From Apostichopus japonicus (lineage: Eukaryota > Echinodermata > Holothuroidea > Aspidochirotida > Stichopodidae): DNA of 64,000 bases. Location: contig NC_092583.1 of the NCBI RefSeq assembly GCF_037975245.1, forward strand, positions 8,393,764 to 8,457,763. Direction: 5' to 3'. How positions within the stretch are numbered: the stretch's first letter is position 1; every line of letters starts with the position of its first letter. A model generated the notes under the pieces. That model did no database searches and was not told where the DNA came from. It saw nothing but the letters and a program-made list of their open reading frames with translations. Of the stretch, positions 51,503-64,000 are shown in pieces. The position numbers and the translations under genes were made by a program.

Positions 51503-53579
51503 TATGATCTGTAAAGCCACACAGACCCTCTACAGATCTACAGATCTCTCACAAGCAATAGTTACCATCACCACATTACATGGTGACCTCTTTTAGAAGG
51601 GTCAAAACGGGAGAGGAAAGTCAGTTGCATTCTTATCATTCCAAATTAACATACTGTAGTAAACTTAAACATCAATAAAACCGAAAATGATGTCAATAAA
51701 ATGCAAACATATGGGAGAATGTCCCTGGATAAAATGCCAATCAGTCTGAGCACTAAGTTTGACTATATGTATATATTGGTTCAATTTCCTGGAATACACT
51801 TAATTAGATCGATACATACTGCGCCATGCAATGTGTAATAAAACTCCAATGTAGTAGCATGTCACTGCAATACATGTACAGTATAGCTGTGTGTACCAAG
51901 AGTTGCAATGACAGTCCGGTGCAGGACACACGCATGGATATTGGAGTCTGGATTTTAACTTTTGCTCCTCCTCTCTTAGCCATCTCCAATCTACACTTGC
52001 ACTTTCCCATCTACCGACAGTACGACCACATGACTGGAAACGTTCTAGCTCTGCTGCCCCCACTCCTCCTATACCTGCCCACTTTCTCCTCTTTCTGAAT
52101 TTACCATATTCAGTAAGTTTTGGAGAATCTTGTGGATCTAATATCATATCATTTCTGTAAATTAACATTCTTTCAAAAGATCTCTATATCACATTAAGAT
52201 ATGAAGATGACAAGTGGGTTTGACTCTCTCTTCTCCTGTAATAGCATTTGAGATGCTGTGTTCAGTATATCAATCAAAACAATGGAATCCAGCAAGACAA
52301 ACAAAAGGGAATATTTGAAAATGTCAGAACCAGCAATCCTCTCTCTCTCTGTGACTGATCACTTGAAGCTAATTAATCTTAAAACTTTTACCTGACCATC
52401 CTTGGGACATTCAGTTCAAAAGCCATTAAAAATATCAATCTTGTGTAATAATGATCTGATAATGTATACAGTTGCTTTACGAGGGCATATTTCTCTAAGT
52501 GTCTAAGCCTCAACTTTCCACTGCTCATAAAGAGTGTCTAAATGTCAGAGGGTACTTATAATACTGTACCTCTGTTTTTCTGCTCGACTGAAATGGCAGC
52601 CAAAAGCCAGGAACAAATTAGGCAAACAAATTTTTCCCTAAACTCAAAAATTTGTATTGTATATATGATGAACTGTGTTTCTGGCAGGCCAAAAAAAGGG
52701 TATTCCAAAATTACCTGCTTTAGATGAAATTGCCATCAGTCTAATGCAAACTATATATATCTGTATATTTCATTTTAAATTCATTTTTAAAAGGAAAACA
52801 GAGGAAAATGAACAAGATCGATTCCATGTGAATTACATAGCAAAATTGCTGTATGTTTTCATACTTGCTATATATACTTAGGCACTTCTACCCATAATGC
52901 ATTTTGATGAATCAGCAATAGATTTCTAATTCCAAAATATTCTTCCCACCCCCTTCCCCCCCCCCCCATCCTGAAGGTTTTGCTACGATTACATTTAACA
53001 GCTGGAGTTGATCTTGGCCAAATTGTGCATACTACAATTCAATTAACAACATCCTGTTTGTTAGCTTGAATAATCAATTAGTTTAATCAATTAATCTCTT
53101 CTTATAAAGAAGAAAAGTCAACAAATTGGGACCAGTTCCTACTTTTTTGGTATACTAATTTTGTACGTGATTGATGCTAATATGATAGTGTCTGGGTGAC
53201 AATTATTGTTTTAAGATACGATCTCGCTAGTTCGAAAGTTTATCCAATGAAAATCTAGGAAAACATTTTTAGGTAGAGGTCAACCATAACCTCATTTTGA
53301 GAAAGCATGTGAAAGGTGTTGATAAAATAAAAGAATCCAGAAACTAGGAAGAAACAAGCTGCTTTTTAACAAAGTCCTGCAGAAAAGGTTTCACATCTTG
53401 ATAATACAAGGAAACAGATAAGGACTAGAGAAATATTAGAGATTTTCACTTGATATTCATTTCTGAACCATCTCTATAGACTCCCATAAATCCTGCATAT
53501 TCTCGAGTACTTTGAAAACCTTCCCCTCAGACAGACAAGACAGCCTTAGAATTTATCAACATTCGAGCAAGAAATACTC
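51503..53579. other. Intronic stretch
   Basis: AT-rich, with a C homopolymer at about 52961. No exon is supported. ORFs near 51800-52168 overlap on both strands and lack domains. Confidence 0.5.
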
Positions 53580-53928
53580 TAAACGACGAAAGATGAAATT
53601 TTACAGCTGATCAGCTACAGTCTCTCTCTCTCTCTCGCTCTGCGCAGAAAATTTGAATATCTCCAGAAGTGGAAAAATCCATCATAGCTATAAATAGAGT
53701 GCCTCCGATTGGCGAAGAAATCTTCACCCGCCGTTCACAGGCTTGAGTCAGAGTTTTGGTAATTAGATGCGCGCAGACACACAGACTTGTCTCAATGTGC
53801 TACGGAGTTGTTGTGAAGCACCAGTGTTCGCCCGCCGCATATTGGGTTTCCAGACATTACACACTGTTGTTTATTTCGCTCCAAACAACCGAGCGGCAGA
53901 TCAAATCCATGAGAAATGACAGGTGCCG
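53580..53928 (+). promoter_or_regulatory. Candidate intronic promoter/enhancer with possible first exon
   Basis: This segment is less AT-rich than its surroundings and has several CpG-containing words (gcgcgcaga, cgcccgccgc). It contains CTATAAATAG (53688-53697), which fits both a TATA box and a MEF2 site, a nearby ATTGG (inverted CCAAT) at about 53709, and ends at a good donor, CCG|GTAAGAG (GT at 53929). A short non-coding or antisense transcript could start here. No acceptor or second exon is identified, so this is speculative. Confidence 0.25.
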
Positions 53929-56900
53929 GTAAGAGAAATAAAAGCTAGTCGCAATTCAAGTTCGTGCGGTGGAGAGAGAGAGAGAGGGGAAAAAAAAAAT
54001 CAATGACAGGCGGGAGGGCATACGCTTGACGGTAAAATATAGGCCTAAAAAAATGACAGGGTTTTAAAAAAAAAATGGATTGATGAGTTGGTGGGGTCCA
54101 AGAGAGAGAGAGTTGTGAATGAATGGATGCATCTATGGGGTAATTCATTATGCATTTGACGTCGTAATTTGGATGTAACACAGGAGAGCTCTACTCTCTT
54201 ATCTACTAAGTCTGCAAGGGTAGCACATTCGGTGAACAGTTAGTAACGTCGGCGGAGACAATGTGCACAGGATTTGACAAACTCTGTAACCAGAGGACTT
54301 ATTTGAAAATTTCCATTTTTTGGGCATTTTCTTGCTGGGTGCGAGAAGGTGGGAAGGGTTATTTAGATACAGACTAAATTTGTCCGTGATGTATCCTTCA
54401 TTTGCAGTCTAATAGACCGATGACCCACCCCACAGTAGAAAGATACGTGACTTTAAAACGTTCTTAAAATGCACGGAAGGGTACATTAGTCAGCGTTGGG
54501 AACCAGCTGCCCGAAGTAGAACACTGCCGTACAGTGTTACTGTCTGATCGAACTTGTTTTGATGAACATACGAAACAGCTGGTGTCTATTTCTATTGTGC
54601 ACAATAATTGTGTTTTTGGATACGTGTAGTAATTCATTATATCAATTGTGTGGTTGGTCTATGGTCTTTCTAAGTGTGTTGTTAATTACGTTGGCACTAT
54701 CTCCTCATATATTTGCAAAATACCACGGAGTACTTTTCACAAAACGTCACCCAAACGTCGTCCCCTTTACTACTGCATCGAAATTGATATAAGGTATTTA
54801 AGGTATCAGATATAAGGTACTGGCACCAGTCCACTATGTATATTATTTATCTGAAATACTGTATCAATGTACTCCACAACCTTCCAGGAACACCATTGGC
54901 TTGGGAATGGCATACAGTATATGTGACAATTATCAAAACACACACACACATATATATACAGACAATTAAGACTACCCCCTAATGCAACACTTGGCTAGGA
55001 ATTTTTTCACAGAATTTGTCCGACAATAAACATATCCACACCTGCCTGGCTGAAATTTGTGCCTTTTAATGATTATAGATATCTCTGTTATTGTTGAAAG
55101 TATCACATACTAGCGATGACAGCTTTATTTTGCTACTCTTCTCATATCACTACTATATTAAAATAAAAAGAAAACAATGTTATTTTTTATTTATATTCCA
55201 ACCTAGATGCAAAAAGTCATGATTTATGACCAGGAGGCTAAAACAGAAGTGTTTTTTTTTTTGGTGTGTGGGGGAGTGTATTTCCGTTACTATGAGGGAG
55301 AGAGTAGGATAGCTTGAAAATAGAAACATTTCCGCACTTGTCATTTATTCTGTGTGACTGTCAGGGACACAGGGACAATTTATTGGTTCCAGACTGTTAC
55401 AGTGATGAACAATAATTAAATAAAATCTTGACAGTTTATATCACATCTCCCTACAGGACTAACACTGCCCTGTCAAGAAGGTTCATATGAAGGTTAAAAA
55501 TCATAACCCAGTATAAAATAAGATGGAATCTCACTGATGACCTTAAAAGCAAACCTCTGAGTAAAGAATGGTTGGGGTGTGCACTGATGCCCCTGTTCTA
55601 CCCCTCTTTGAATCTCTGTGGGGGAGGCAGAGGGGGAGAATGGGAATCTTGAGGTCAATCAATATATAAAGGGTTTGATCTGATTGCTTCCCTTTTTGTT
55701 TGTGTCCCATGTGTCCATCTTCGAGGGAAGGTACAGAACCGGCACGCACATCCCTATATTCAGGGTAATGCTGTAAGTGGGCTGACAATTTAAGAACGGG
55801 TTGCTTGGAGCACTGCGCATATAAGTGAGAAGCAGGTCGAGGTCAAGCATCTCCTTTGCCTCTTTTTTAATCAAATTTGGGTTCGGACGAGAACACCAGC
55901 ATGAGGACGACGCCGGCGATACTCTTAGTCATCATGATCCTCGTGGATCATATTCAATTGCACCTTTCGGTGAAAATACCGTTGAGGGGTACCCCTCAGA
56001 GTAATTGCATACTTAGGCTCTTGGTGAGAGCACATGATAATTCTGTGAGAATGTACGTCACCTTTACTGAGCAAAGATCCCGCCAACTCTAACAGTACTG
56101 ACAAGTTTTGAAACCGGAAAGTCAAGAGGTTTCTAAAGTGATTCCTTGTCACGTTTCGTATGTGAATATTTAATGTGACACTGCAGCTGACAACAGTTTC
56201 AATTTTTAAACCAAGGACTTTTCTTTACTGAAGTTTCTTCACTTATTCATGTATTAACCAACAGATCCCTACCCCTTGTCCCCTACCCTCCTCCCCTACC
56301 CCTCCTCCCTACCCTATCCAGATACTCCCTCACTCTGTCCCTATCCTTCTTCTCTACCCTTCTCCTCCTCATCTTCCCTCCTGTTTATGTTGCTCTAGAC
56401 TATATGTAAATGAGTTGGAATATATATATACAATACAGAGAAGTCTTAAAATTAAAATGGCAGTTTTGCAGTCCTCAGGTGGTGGTTCAATGCATGATTG
56501 ATGACTCTTCCAGTTAATTACTCCTTCCCCCCCTTCTTATTCCCACAAGGGATACATATCATACTAAGACAAAAATTCAACATTAATTTTAATGACAATC
56601 ACCAAAACAGCTCAAAGGAATAAATATGCCTATAAACACATTCCTAACATCCACCAGTATAGTAATATTCTGAGGATTGTGGTTTTCAAGACCACAAGCA
56701 ACAAGGGTATAAGCACAGTAAGTTGTATGGGTGTGGGAGGGGAAGGAGGAAGATAGGGAGAAGGGAAGAAAGGAATTTACTAAACATCAAACAAAGGAAA
56801 ATGAAACAATGCAAATGTTAGCTAATATTTGATTATAATCTAATTTAATCACAAAATCACTGTCATACTACTTTATCTCTTCCTGAAGTATTAGTTACAG

Positions 56901-58602
56901 GCTGTGAAGTACTGACATAAAATATTGTAGGGCATAAGGGGCATCCATTGAGGACAACCTGAAATATTTCAAACCTCTTAATTGATTGTAAAACAGTCCC
57001 TTTTCTGTGACACTGTGCATTATACATACACACGATTGCATAGCAATTTGCTCATGTTGTGCACATACCATTTTGCGAAGGGATATCGAATAAATTATTC
57101 CCTATATAAAACGTGTTAACTACAGGTTGTGTGTGGTACATCTATAGGTACAGTGCAGAGATGGGGGGGGGGGGGGAGAGGGGGAATATAAGGAATGTAG
57201 GAATTTGCCAAATTGCAATATAATTTGTTTTGGAAGAAATGAGTGGACTTTTTGCCTTCAGAAAACACATCTGTGAATCATTCATTATTAAGAGAGCCTA
57301 CTGAACTACTTAAGGGCTTTCCGTATTGATTAGGACATTTAATAATCAGTCATGTTTTTGACCAAAACTCTGCCATCCTAATAACTTTTTTGTACTCCCT
57401 CTTCCTCCTCCCTTCCAAACGGTTTCTTTAATCAGAGCAGTATAATTCCCCAAGGTACACGTTAATTACACAGATAGTCTTGGCTCTAAAAACAACCGCT
57501 GCTGGTAAATTACAAGACAACTCACAAAGAGCTTTTTTCAATTCTCACTTGACTTTTTCGCGCCGCTCGACCCATCGATAATATCCAGAGTGGGTTTTTT
57601 TTTTTTTTTGCCGTCTTCGGACTTTTCCTTGCGGTTCGAGCTTCCTCGAGAGGCAGAGACACGACGACGTCTGCAAAGGGGACTGGAAATCAATTCCATC
57701 TCGACGATAAAAAGATACTGCCATCAGCTTAATGAGATGCTCTCTATACATACTACTGAGCTGCTCGAGGATGTTACACATTCTGACTTCCAGTGCTATC
57801 GAGCCAGACTTTTTCCTTTTCCTGCAGACAGTCCAAATTTTTTTTACCTCATTTTTTTTTTTTTTTTGTATTCCTGACATGTATCTAAGGCTCTCTTTAG
57901 TCTTTTCAAGAAGCTCTGCAAACTGATATCTCCATATTGCCCCAGTTGCTTGCAATGATGCAATGAAGTGGATAATGCCATGGATAATGATAGCTTCTGT
58001 AATACCCTGTTCTCTTCATCAAGAAAGATACTTTCATATTTAATGTGTAATAACTTTCATATTTAATGTGTAAAACCAAACAGCAAATTGCATCGCACTG
58101 TGGTAGAGATGGCTGATTGACTGACCAAACTGTTGTGTAATTTATAATATATTTTTAGCAAATCCACTTGACTACAATCTTGGTAAACGAACAAACAAAC
58201 TTAACAACAACCAAAAATCTGAGAGTGCTAGAGGATGTGTCCCTCTAAATGTCTAAACTTCCCTCTATTCCTTTCCCCCCCCCCACACCTCATTCCCAAT
58301 CCCCCCATATATTTCAACCATCAGATAACTGCCACAAGAATTGCTAGAAAGCTATTCTGGAGGTGCTGCTGACACAGGCATCGAGGACAGCCAACAACTA
58401 CAACAGAACAATTATCACTTCTACTCATGGCACTCATCTCGAGAACAAACTAGGACATTTAGACAAGATTTTGACAAGGTCAAGATCAATTCAATACAGT
58501 TGCCACGAATCATTTAAATTTATACACCAAAACTATCTGAGAACCTGCAACTCTTTTCATAGCCATAGCCAACATAGCCAAACATCTACTCAAATTTTGC
58601 CT
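53929..58602. other. Intronic stretch
   Basis: Contains GA and poly-A tracts near 53970-54110, CT-rich tracts at 56270-56390, a G homopolymer at about 57164, and a tandem duplication of CTTTCATATTTAATGTGTAA at about 58029-58075. A less repetitive, CpG-containing segment lies at 57540-57960. No exon is supported. Confidence 0.5.
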
Positions 58603-58605
58603 TAA

Positions 58606-58629
58606 AAAAAAAGAAGAAGAAGAAGAAGA
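58606..58629. repeat. (AAG)n microsatellite just inside the KLF intron
   Basis: Short AAG run about 80-100 bases downstream of the KLF donor on the minus strand. It makes the exon's frame appear to continue as a Leu-rich tail, which is intronic. Confidence 0.85.
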
Positions 58630-58708
58630 AATTCCCGCTGACAAATTCCTACCAAAAGACACGACAGAAATTGTACGTGGGGGGAGGGGGGGTGGGTCTG
58701 TGACTCAC

Positions 58709-59300
58709 CTGTGTGTGTTCTTTGGTGTGCTTTCAGATGCGAACTCTTCGTGTAAACTTTCCGACAACCTGAAAATTGGCATCTGTGTACTCTTTTCTTA
58801 CTGTCCTGGGAATCGACCTCGGATTTTTTACTGCTGTTATGACCTTTCACCCCCGTCTCCATTTGCCTCATGCGGGCGTTAGACGAGTCTAACCTGTGTC
58901 CACTGTTCATCATGCTAACTGTGACTATCTGGCCCATGGATAAGCTTAACGGTAAAATTTTATTCGGCGGAGCTATCTCCGGCGAAGACGGAGGTGTCAG
59001 GTTGTGCTCCAGACCGACCAGTTTCGTTTTGAAATCCGCTCGAAATGGATCCGAAATTGAAGCACAGGGCGACGGCGAGAGTTCCCCTGAGCTGTCCCAT
59101 GACGCACCAGAGCTGAGACTGATGGTGTCGAACCGTGAATCGTTACTTTCAGAGTCGGAGAACCCGGTCATGGATTCCGAATCTCTGTCTATGGAACGTT
59201 CCCTCCTTGGCAAGAGAAATTTATTCCAAGGGTTTGCAGGTTCTTTCATTTTTGTTTCACATGGTTCTGTTTTAAGAAGTCTTTCCATTTCAAGACATTG
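58709..59300 (-). CDS. KLF6/7-like: KLF6/7-like transcription factor, internal coding exon (activation region and zinc finger 1)
   Basis: This exon reads 197 codons plus one base on the minus strand. It starts right after a strong acceptor (long T-rich tract, then ctgcag at 59306-59301) and ends at a consensus donor, CACACAG|GTGAGT (GT at 58708-58707). Its first residues are [13 protein letters not shown], matching the conserved C-L-E-L-E-R-Y-L segment of KLF6 and KLF7. Next come a W-N-K-F-L-L motif, a Ser/Asp-rich acidic stretch containing S-G-E-L-S-P, a T-P-P-S-S-P-E motif, a basic K-K-R-V-H-R linker, and zinc finger 1 (C at fragment residue 174 to the last H at 196, contact helix T-K-S-S-H-L-K-A-H). 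KLF proteins bind GC/CACCC boxes in the nucleus. The frame is open upstream of the first ATG (59288-59286), so that ATG is internal, not the start. KLF6 versus KLF7 cannot be settled: an invertebrate would usually have one gene for both. Confidence 0.95.
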
Positions 59301-62300
59301 CTGCAGAAAAGGAAAAAAAAAAATTTATATATAAATTTATGTTTAGCAATATCTACAGAAACCGCAACAAGTCGGCTTAAATGTTGGATGTCAAAATTAC
59401 CGAGCAAATTTACCATTCTCAGCAAGTCTCAATTTACACTACTGTAAGTATAAAAATGGAAATAAATGAAAAAAAAAACCTCCCCGCAAAACTCTATTGC
59501 TGACATGGCTAAGATTTTGCTAAATGGAAAAAGAACATTCTTGTGGTCATCAGTTCATTTACTACTGTACCTTGTTAAAAAAAATTTGATACATCTTTGC
59601 ACATGAGATTATTAGCCAAATTCATGTAACTGACATAATTTAGCTAAATATCTGTGTCCTGAAAAAGTAACATATATAGTTTTACCGTGTTTCTCAAATG
59701 CAGATGCTGGGTACATACTTGACACATGAATAATATATGTATGTAAATTTGACACGTACCATCTATAGTTGAAAGTTTCCAAATAATATAACAGATGATC
59801 TGACAATGTTGTCAAAATCTCTCTGACCTCCCCTCTCCATTCCCCACCCCCCCCCCACTATGGATGTCATTAATATGTCTGTTTTCCATATCCCGATATT
59901 AATATCTCACTTGATTAACTCTCTCAATTGCTTAGACTGCAAGTCTTTTTTAAACATCCTGGATACAAAAAAAAAACCTTCAAGCAGAAATGATGATACT
60001 GATGAATAAGACAGTTGCCAGATTTCAAAAGATAAAGCAGACCACAAAATTTGCATTGCAAATCCAGCTCTCTCTCTCTCCTTGTATCTCAGTTGGATAT
60101 ATAGCTTCATCACTTTCCTTTACTGACAATGGGTGACAAGAGGCATATAAGATTCTCAAGAGATGAGCATGTATTCATCATCATCTTTTACATCCAGCTA
60201 CTAGAGGCAGCCAAATAAGTCACCAAAAAAAAAAAATTTAAAAAAAATACTTCAACCTAAAATTGATGTAAAGCAAATGCAATATTTATTGCCTAGATAC
60301 AGTGCCTTAGTTAGAAATATACAGTATATGGGCGAGTGGGGTGCGGGAGAGGGGGTTTGGGAGTGAAGGCATGCATAAATACTGGTTGACTTTGGCCAAC
60401 TTGTACACGCAGTACCAGATTTCCCTATCATGCATCTCTGTACATAGACATTTCCAATAATCTAATCTGGATACAGGTTTCAATCCTTATAAATGTTTTG
60501 CTACAAGACAGATCAATTTTTTTCTACCTTCGAAATAGTTTGTAAACGGTTTATACACTATGTTCGCTTTTTCTTGTCCATTTTTCTGTTATCTCTTACT
60601 TTTGCCGATAAAGCTGCTTCTCTACAGATCCTACATGTAAGCAATTATATTAAATGTAAGTAATTACAGCTCACTATAAACCCGACGGACGGACGTTCTT
60701 CAAACTATGCCACAGTATGCAAACGTTGGTACTTTTCGTTTGCCAATAGTTGTCAATTAAGATGTTAATGAATACCTGGAATTGCTTTAATACTGCTTGC
60801 TTAAACACTCGTTAACTATACAATATAGAAAGTAAGCCATATCCATTCCGGCACACGGAAACATGCTGGGAAAAGTGAAAGCCTGCACTCAAAAAGAGCA
60901 AATGAAACTACAAATTACTCAAATCTACAAACTTCCCTACTTCATTAAATCCTCTGTACGGGCCCGTATGTAACTCGCAGAGGATATTTTGAATTATTTT
61001 CAATTTCCCAGCTACAAAGATTGTCCCTTCTGCTTTGACAGCTCTGCTGTGCGGGGGAAAAGATCGCCCGTCAGACTGACAAAATTATTACATCCAAATA
61101 ATTGGCACCCCAGGGCAAAAAAAATGAGTGGGAGAAATATCACCCCCCCCTTAAGGTCAAGGTATAAAGGAAAAAAGATGAAGCAAGCAAGCAAGTACAC
61201 AAACAGACAGACACAGTGGAACTTTAGAAAGGAAGATGTTTCAGCGATGTTTTGAAAGATGTGCATAAGGTTAAGGTCTTCTTTTTTATCCCATGAGAAA
61301 ATCCTTGGCTGAAAAAACAACTGGCATGAAAGAACTTTAATGAAGGCAAATTATGTATGCAGAGTCAACAGAACGTCAACTCTAGGGGGATAGATTCAGA
61401 ATTGACAACGAGGTCCCTAGTGTTCTAATCTTTAAATAACAATGTGTGCATGTGTGTGTATATTATATACACACTTGAATTGGTTACAAACTTGAAATTG
61501 TGAATTGTGAGCAGAAGTCAACGATAAAATAACAGAAAAAAAAATACAACGGCCAGCTAAAGATGTACAGTAACTATATCCAATGTTGACTGAAACTCAA
61601 ATTTGAAACAAGCCGAGTATTAAACCCATATGTCAATACAGAAATGATGAATCGTTCAGCAATCATTGTCCATCAAAACCGTGCACCATCACTCCCTAGC
61701 CTGTGTAATGATTCTGTTAAAATCCTGACAATATATATAGACTGTGCTATACAGTATGTATAGGAAAAAGCACATCCCGTCCCCCTTCCCCAACAATTTT
61801 TGTCTGTTTTTATGTGATTTTATTCACTTCATGATCCACTTTCAGTAAACATTACATTTGCTAACCAAAAAAAAGAAACAACTCCAGCCTCTTCCCCCCC
61901 CTCCAACCCTCCCACCAATTACTCTCCACCCCTCCATGTCTGCTTTTCCTTAATTTTTTTTCTTTCTTACCTGTAACAAAAGAACAAGTTATGACTTTAC
62001 AGGGAAGATTCGTTCTCATCTAATGATGACAATCCTGCCGACAAGTACAACTAACTTCAAGCCCTCTAGGCTATATTCCCTTCTGGTCCACTAATGTTTG
62101 CACAAGTTAACACATATATTCATAATACTCTCTCATAATAATGCCCTTTCAAGTGTGAATAATTGTTTTCTGGCAGAATTATGCCATCCCCGCCATCAAC
62201 TTTCCTGTCAAACAAATTTTCGCTTCTGCCCAGGCAGACATTTTCCCTCTTATTGCTGCTATGGTATTCAGAGTGATGGCACATGATTAACACTTGTATC

Positions 62301-64000
62301 CAAGGACTCGTGTCTAGTCAGATGAACGGACGAAGACGGCGATCAACGGGGTATTGCTCGCACGTTCAAGACCGGTGCAAACTATTACTTTATATTGCTA
62401 GGTAGGGAGGAGAAGTTTAACTCATACTTGGTTAGAGGGTCCCTGGGGGTATGGGCCAGGTTGGATAGAGAGGATAGGTTGAAGTGAGACGGGGCGAGGG
62501 GAGGAACACCAGTGGAAGTGATAGCAGCAGTTATCTTGCGGAAGAGGGAAGAAGAAAAGGAAACTGAGGGAAATGAGATGGACTGGAAGGGAGACAAAAG
62601 GGATCAAAGGAAAGAAGTGAAAGAGAAATAATGAAGGAAAATTTCTCTTACATATTTGCACAGGATCAATGCAGAAACACAGTAAGTTTTATTTTGTGTG
62701 CCTTCGTTTGAGGAAGAGAATGTGAGAGGAAAATAGGGGTATGGGGAGGGTTGAAGGCTTGCACATAACTTCTTTGGAAGAGGATTGTAAATATGGTGTT
62801 CTTATTCACTTTACCGTAAACATTTTGCATTGGTTGCAGAGTGAGCTAGTGAATACAGTAGGTGGAGACAGGTAAGTAATGAGAGAAATGGTCATAAATT
62901 ATATGAGAATTTAGCTTCCCTAGTTGAGGAATCAATTCAGCAATGGTCTACAGATAAGTCTTCTTGACTGAAAGAGAGCAGCAGCACATTACACACAGAA
63001 AAAAAACTGAAAGCAAAACTCTGCTTCCTTGGGAAGGAAGCCATGCAGCCCCCAATAGCTTAATTTAATTAAGCTATTAATTAACCAATCAAAGGAGCAG
63101 GTTTATAAAACCCTTCCCGTAGTTCTGGTTACCAAGGTTTGACTGATCAATATGAGACATTCTACTGTTTTGGACTATTGACTGTCCACAAGAATCAACC
63201 ATTACTACACTACCTTAACTGTACACTAAAAACGGAACAAAGTTTCAAAGAAACCAAAGCCGTCCCAGTGAAACTGCAAGAAATAAAGAGCCTGTGCTTC
63301 ATATTAGGTTATTAAGTTTTAACAGGACATGAAACATTGGCATGTAATCATATAGTGCAATATTTACTCAATAGGTGGGAAAAGTTTGTCGTCATAGTAA
63401 CACATGTATCAACTTTTGGCAAGCATATATATTCTGCATAAGACTGGGATACATGTATCAAACTGGGAACAAATTGCATTCATAGAAGATCAAGGCAACT
63501 GGGGGGGGGGGGGGGGCGGAGGGGAGCAGTGAAATATGCCCTTCGAACTTTGTAATTGAGAGTAGGCGTAGCAAGTAACATAAATCCATGCACTCCCTCA
63601 AAAGTAGAATATATTCACAAATTATCTAGCAATTTGTTATATTTATGACCCTTAACTGAATTTGGTTCCGGGAGAGATTGAACTGCCAACTACCATGAAC
63701 AGCAGTCACTGGTTAATGCCCAAATGTCATTGACATTTCTAAATTATACAGACAGTCAGAATTTTGTTTTGGATCATCTCTCTGAGGAGGGGGAAGGGGG
63801 AGGGGGAAGGGGGTGGGAGAGGTGGGAGCAGCTGACTTGCTGTTTAGTGGAGAGAAAGGGGCAGAGAAACCCATCATGGTCTCAATTTGTGGTCTCAATT
63901 CATGAACTTTGCACCGATGTCAATGCACAAGCAGTAAAAGCCCACCGTTCCTTGCTGTTTTCTTAGGGCATCATCTCCCCTATTTTCTCCCCGATTCTCT
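59301..64000 (-). other. Upstream intron of the KLF gene; first exon not found
   Basis: The KLF frame is open at its acceptor (59301-59306), so an upstream exon must exist. I looked on the minus strand for a stretch encoding the G-Y-F-S-A-L-P-S-L-E-like N-terminal segment followed by a donor and did not find one, so intron 1 is probably more than 4.7 kb. The region holds poly-A/T tracts, a GA-rich strand at 62400-62640, a G homopolymer near 63501, a perfect 25-base palindrome at 63054-63078 and small G-rich repeats near 63790. No other gene is supportable here. Confidence 0.6.
63054..63078. repeat. Perfect 25-base palindrome
   Basis: Two 12-base arms, AATAGCTTAATT and AATTAAGCTATT, around one T. 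AT-rich, with a CCAATCAAAGG and a TATAAAA (63104-63110) just to its right on the plus strand. Confidence 0.85.

Noticed and set aside
55877-56092. 71-residue frame with a hydrophobic N-terminal stretch after the second Met
   Set aside because: Signal-peptide-like hydrophobicity alone is weak, an opposite-strand frame overlaps it, and there is no cysteine pattern or splice context to support a secreted peptide.
58602-58708. Apparent C-terminal extension of the KLF exon (S-Q-T-H ... Leu-rich tail)
   Set aside because: It starts at a consensus GTGAGT donor, runs into an (AAG)n microsatellite, and would destroy the finger array that the exon at 35774-35949 completes in frame.
58870-59334. 154-residue plus-strand open frame
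   Set aside because: It lies antisense to the KLF exon, has no recognisable domain, and is explained as a shadow of that exon.
61961-61985. Splice-donor-like CAG|GTAAGA on the minus strand as the end of KLF exon 1
   Set aside because: The preceding sequence, in the phase needed to join 59300, contains a stop codon and does not encode the conserved KLF N-terminal segment.

Overview
This is a stretch of animal nuclear genome: AT-rich by eye, gene-poor, with introns, many (AT)n, poly-G and CT/GA simple repeats, and small DNA transposons. The only gene I can support is a Krüppel-like zinc-finger transcription factor of the KLF6/KLF7 group, on the minus strand. Its two visible coding exons are 58709-59300 (acidic/Ser-rich region, basic linker, zinc finger 1) and 35774-35949 (zinc fingers 2 and 3, stop codon). 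They join in frame across an intron of about 22.8 kb. The first coding exon, expected to carry the conserved N-terminus, is not in the window and probably lies beyond base 64000. The repeat content (a TGACCTTTGACCT-bearing repeat of about 145 bp, hAT-like miniature elements, tRNA-derived SINE traces) suggests an invertebrate deuterostome, most likely an echinoderm. That is inference from remembered repeat patterns, not proof.

Layout. Bases 1-34.9 kb are downstream of the KLF gene and contain no supportable gene. They hold a 1001-bp hAT-type element with an exact 8-bp target duplication (253-1253), a relic relative near 6.45-6.69 kb, and a 374-bp element (7564-7937) whose core matches two further elements (16994-17276 and 20568-20875). 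They also hold two inverted copies of a ~510-bp dispersed repeat (3144-3656 and 16893-17708, the second split by a transposon), a three-unit repeat array carrying nuclear-receptor DR1 motifs (about 17.79-18.31 kb), SINE-like traces and several minisatellites. About 34.95-35.77 kb is probably the KLF 3' UTR. Bases 35950-58708 are the last intron, with minisatellites at 41.7-42.75, 47.5-47.9, 49.2-49.4 and 50.5-50.86 kb, a retroelement 3' tail at about 51.4-51.5 kb, and a few non-repetitive segments that could be regulatory. Bases 59301-64000 are upstream intron.

All other open reading frames are short, lack recognisable domains, and mostly run through simple repeats or antisense to the KLF exon; I do not call them genes. 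I found no clearly novel biological system. The most unusual material is the mobile-element record (three related elements with different ends, and an occupied/empty-site pair) and the DR1 array downstream of a transcription-factor gene.
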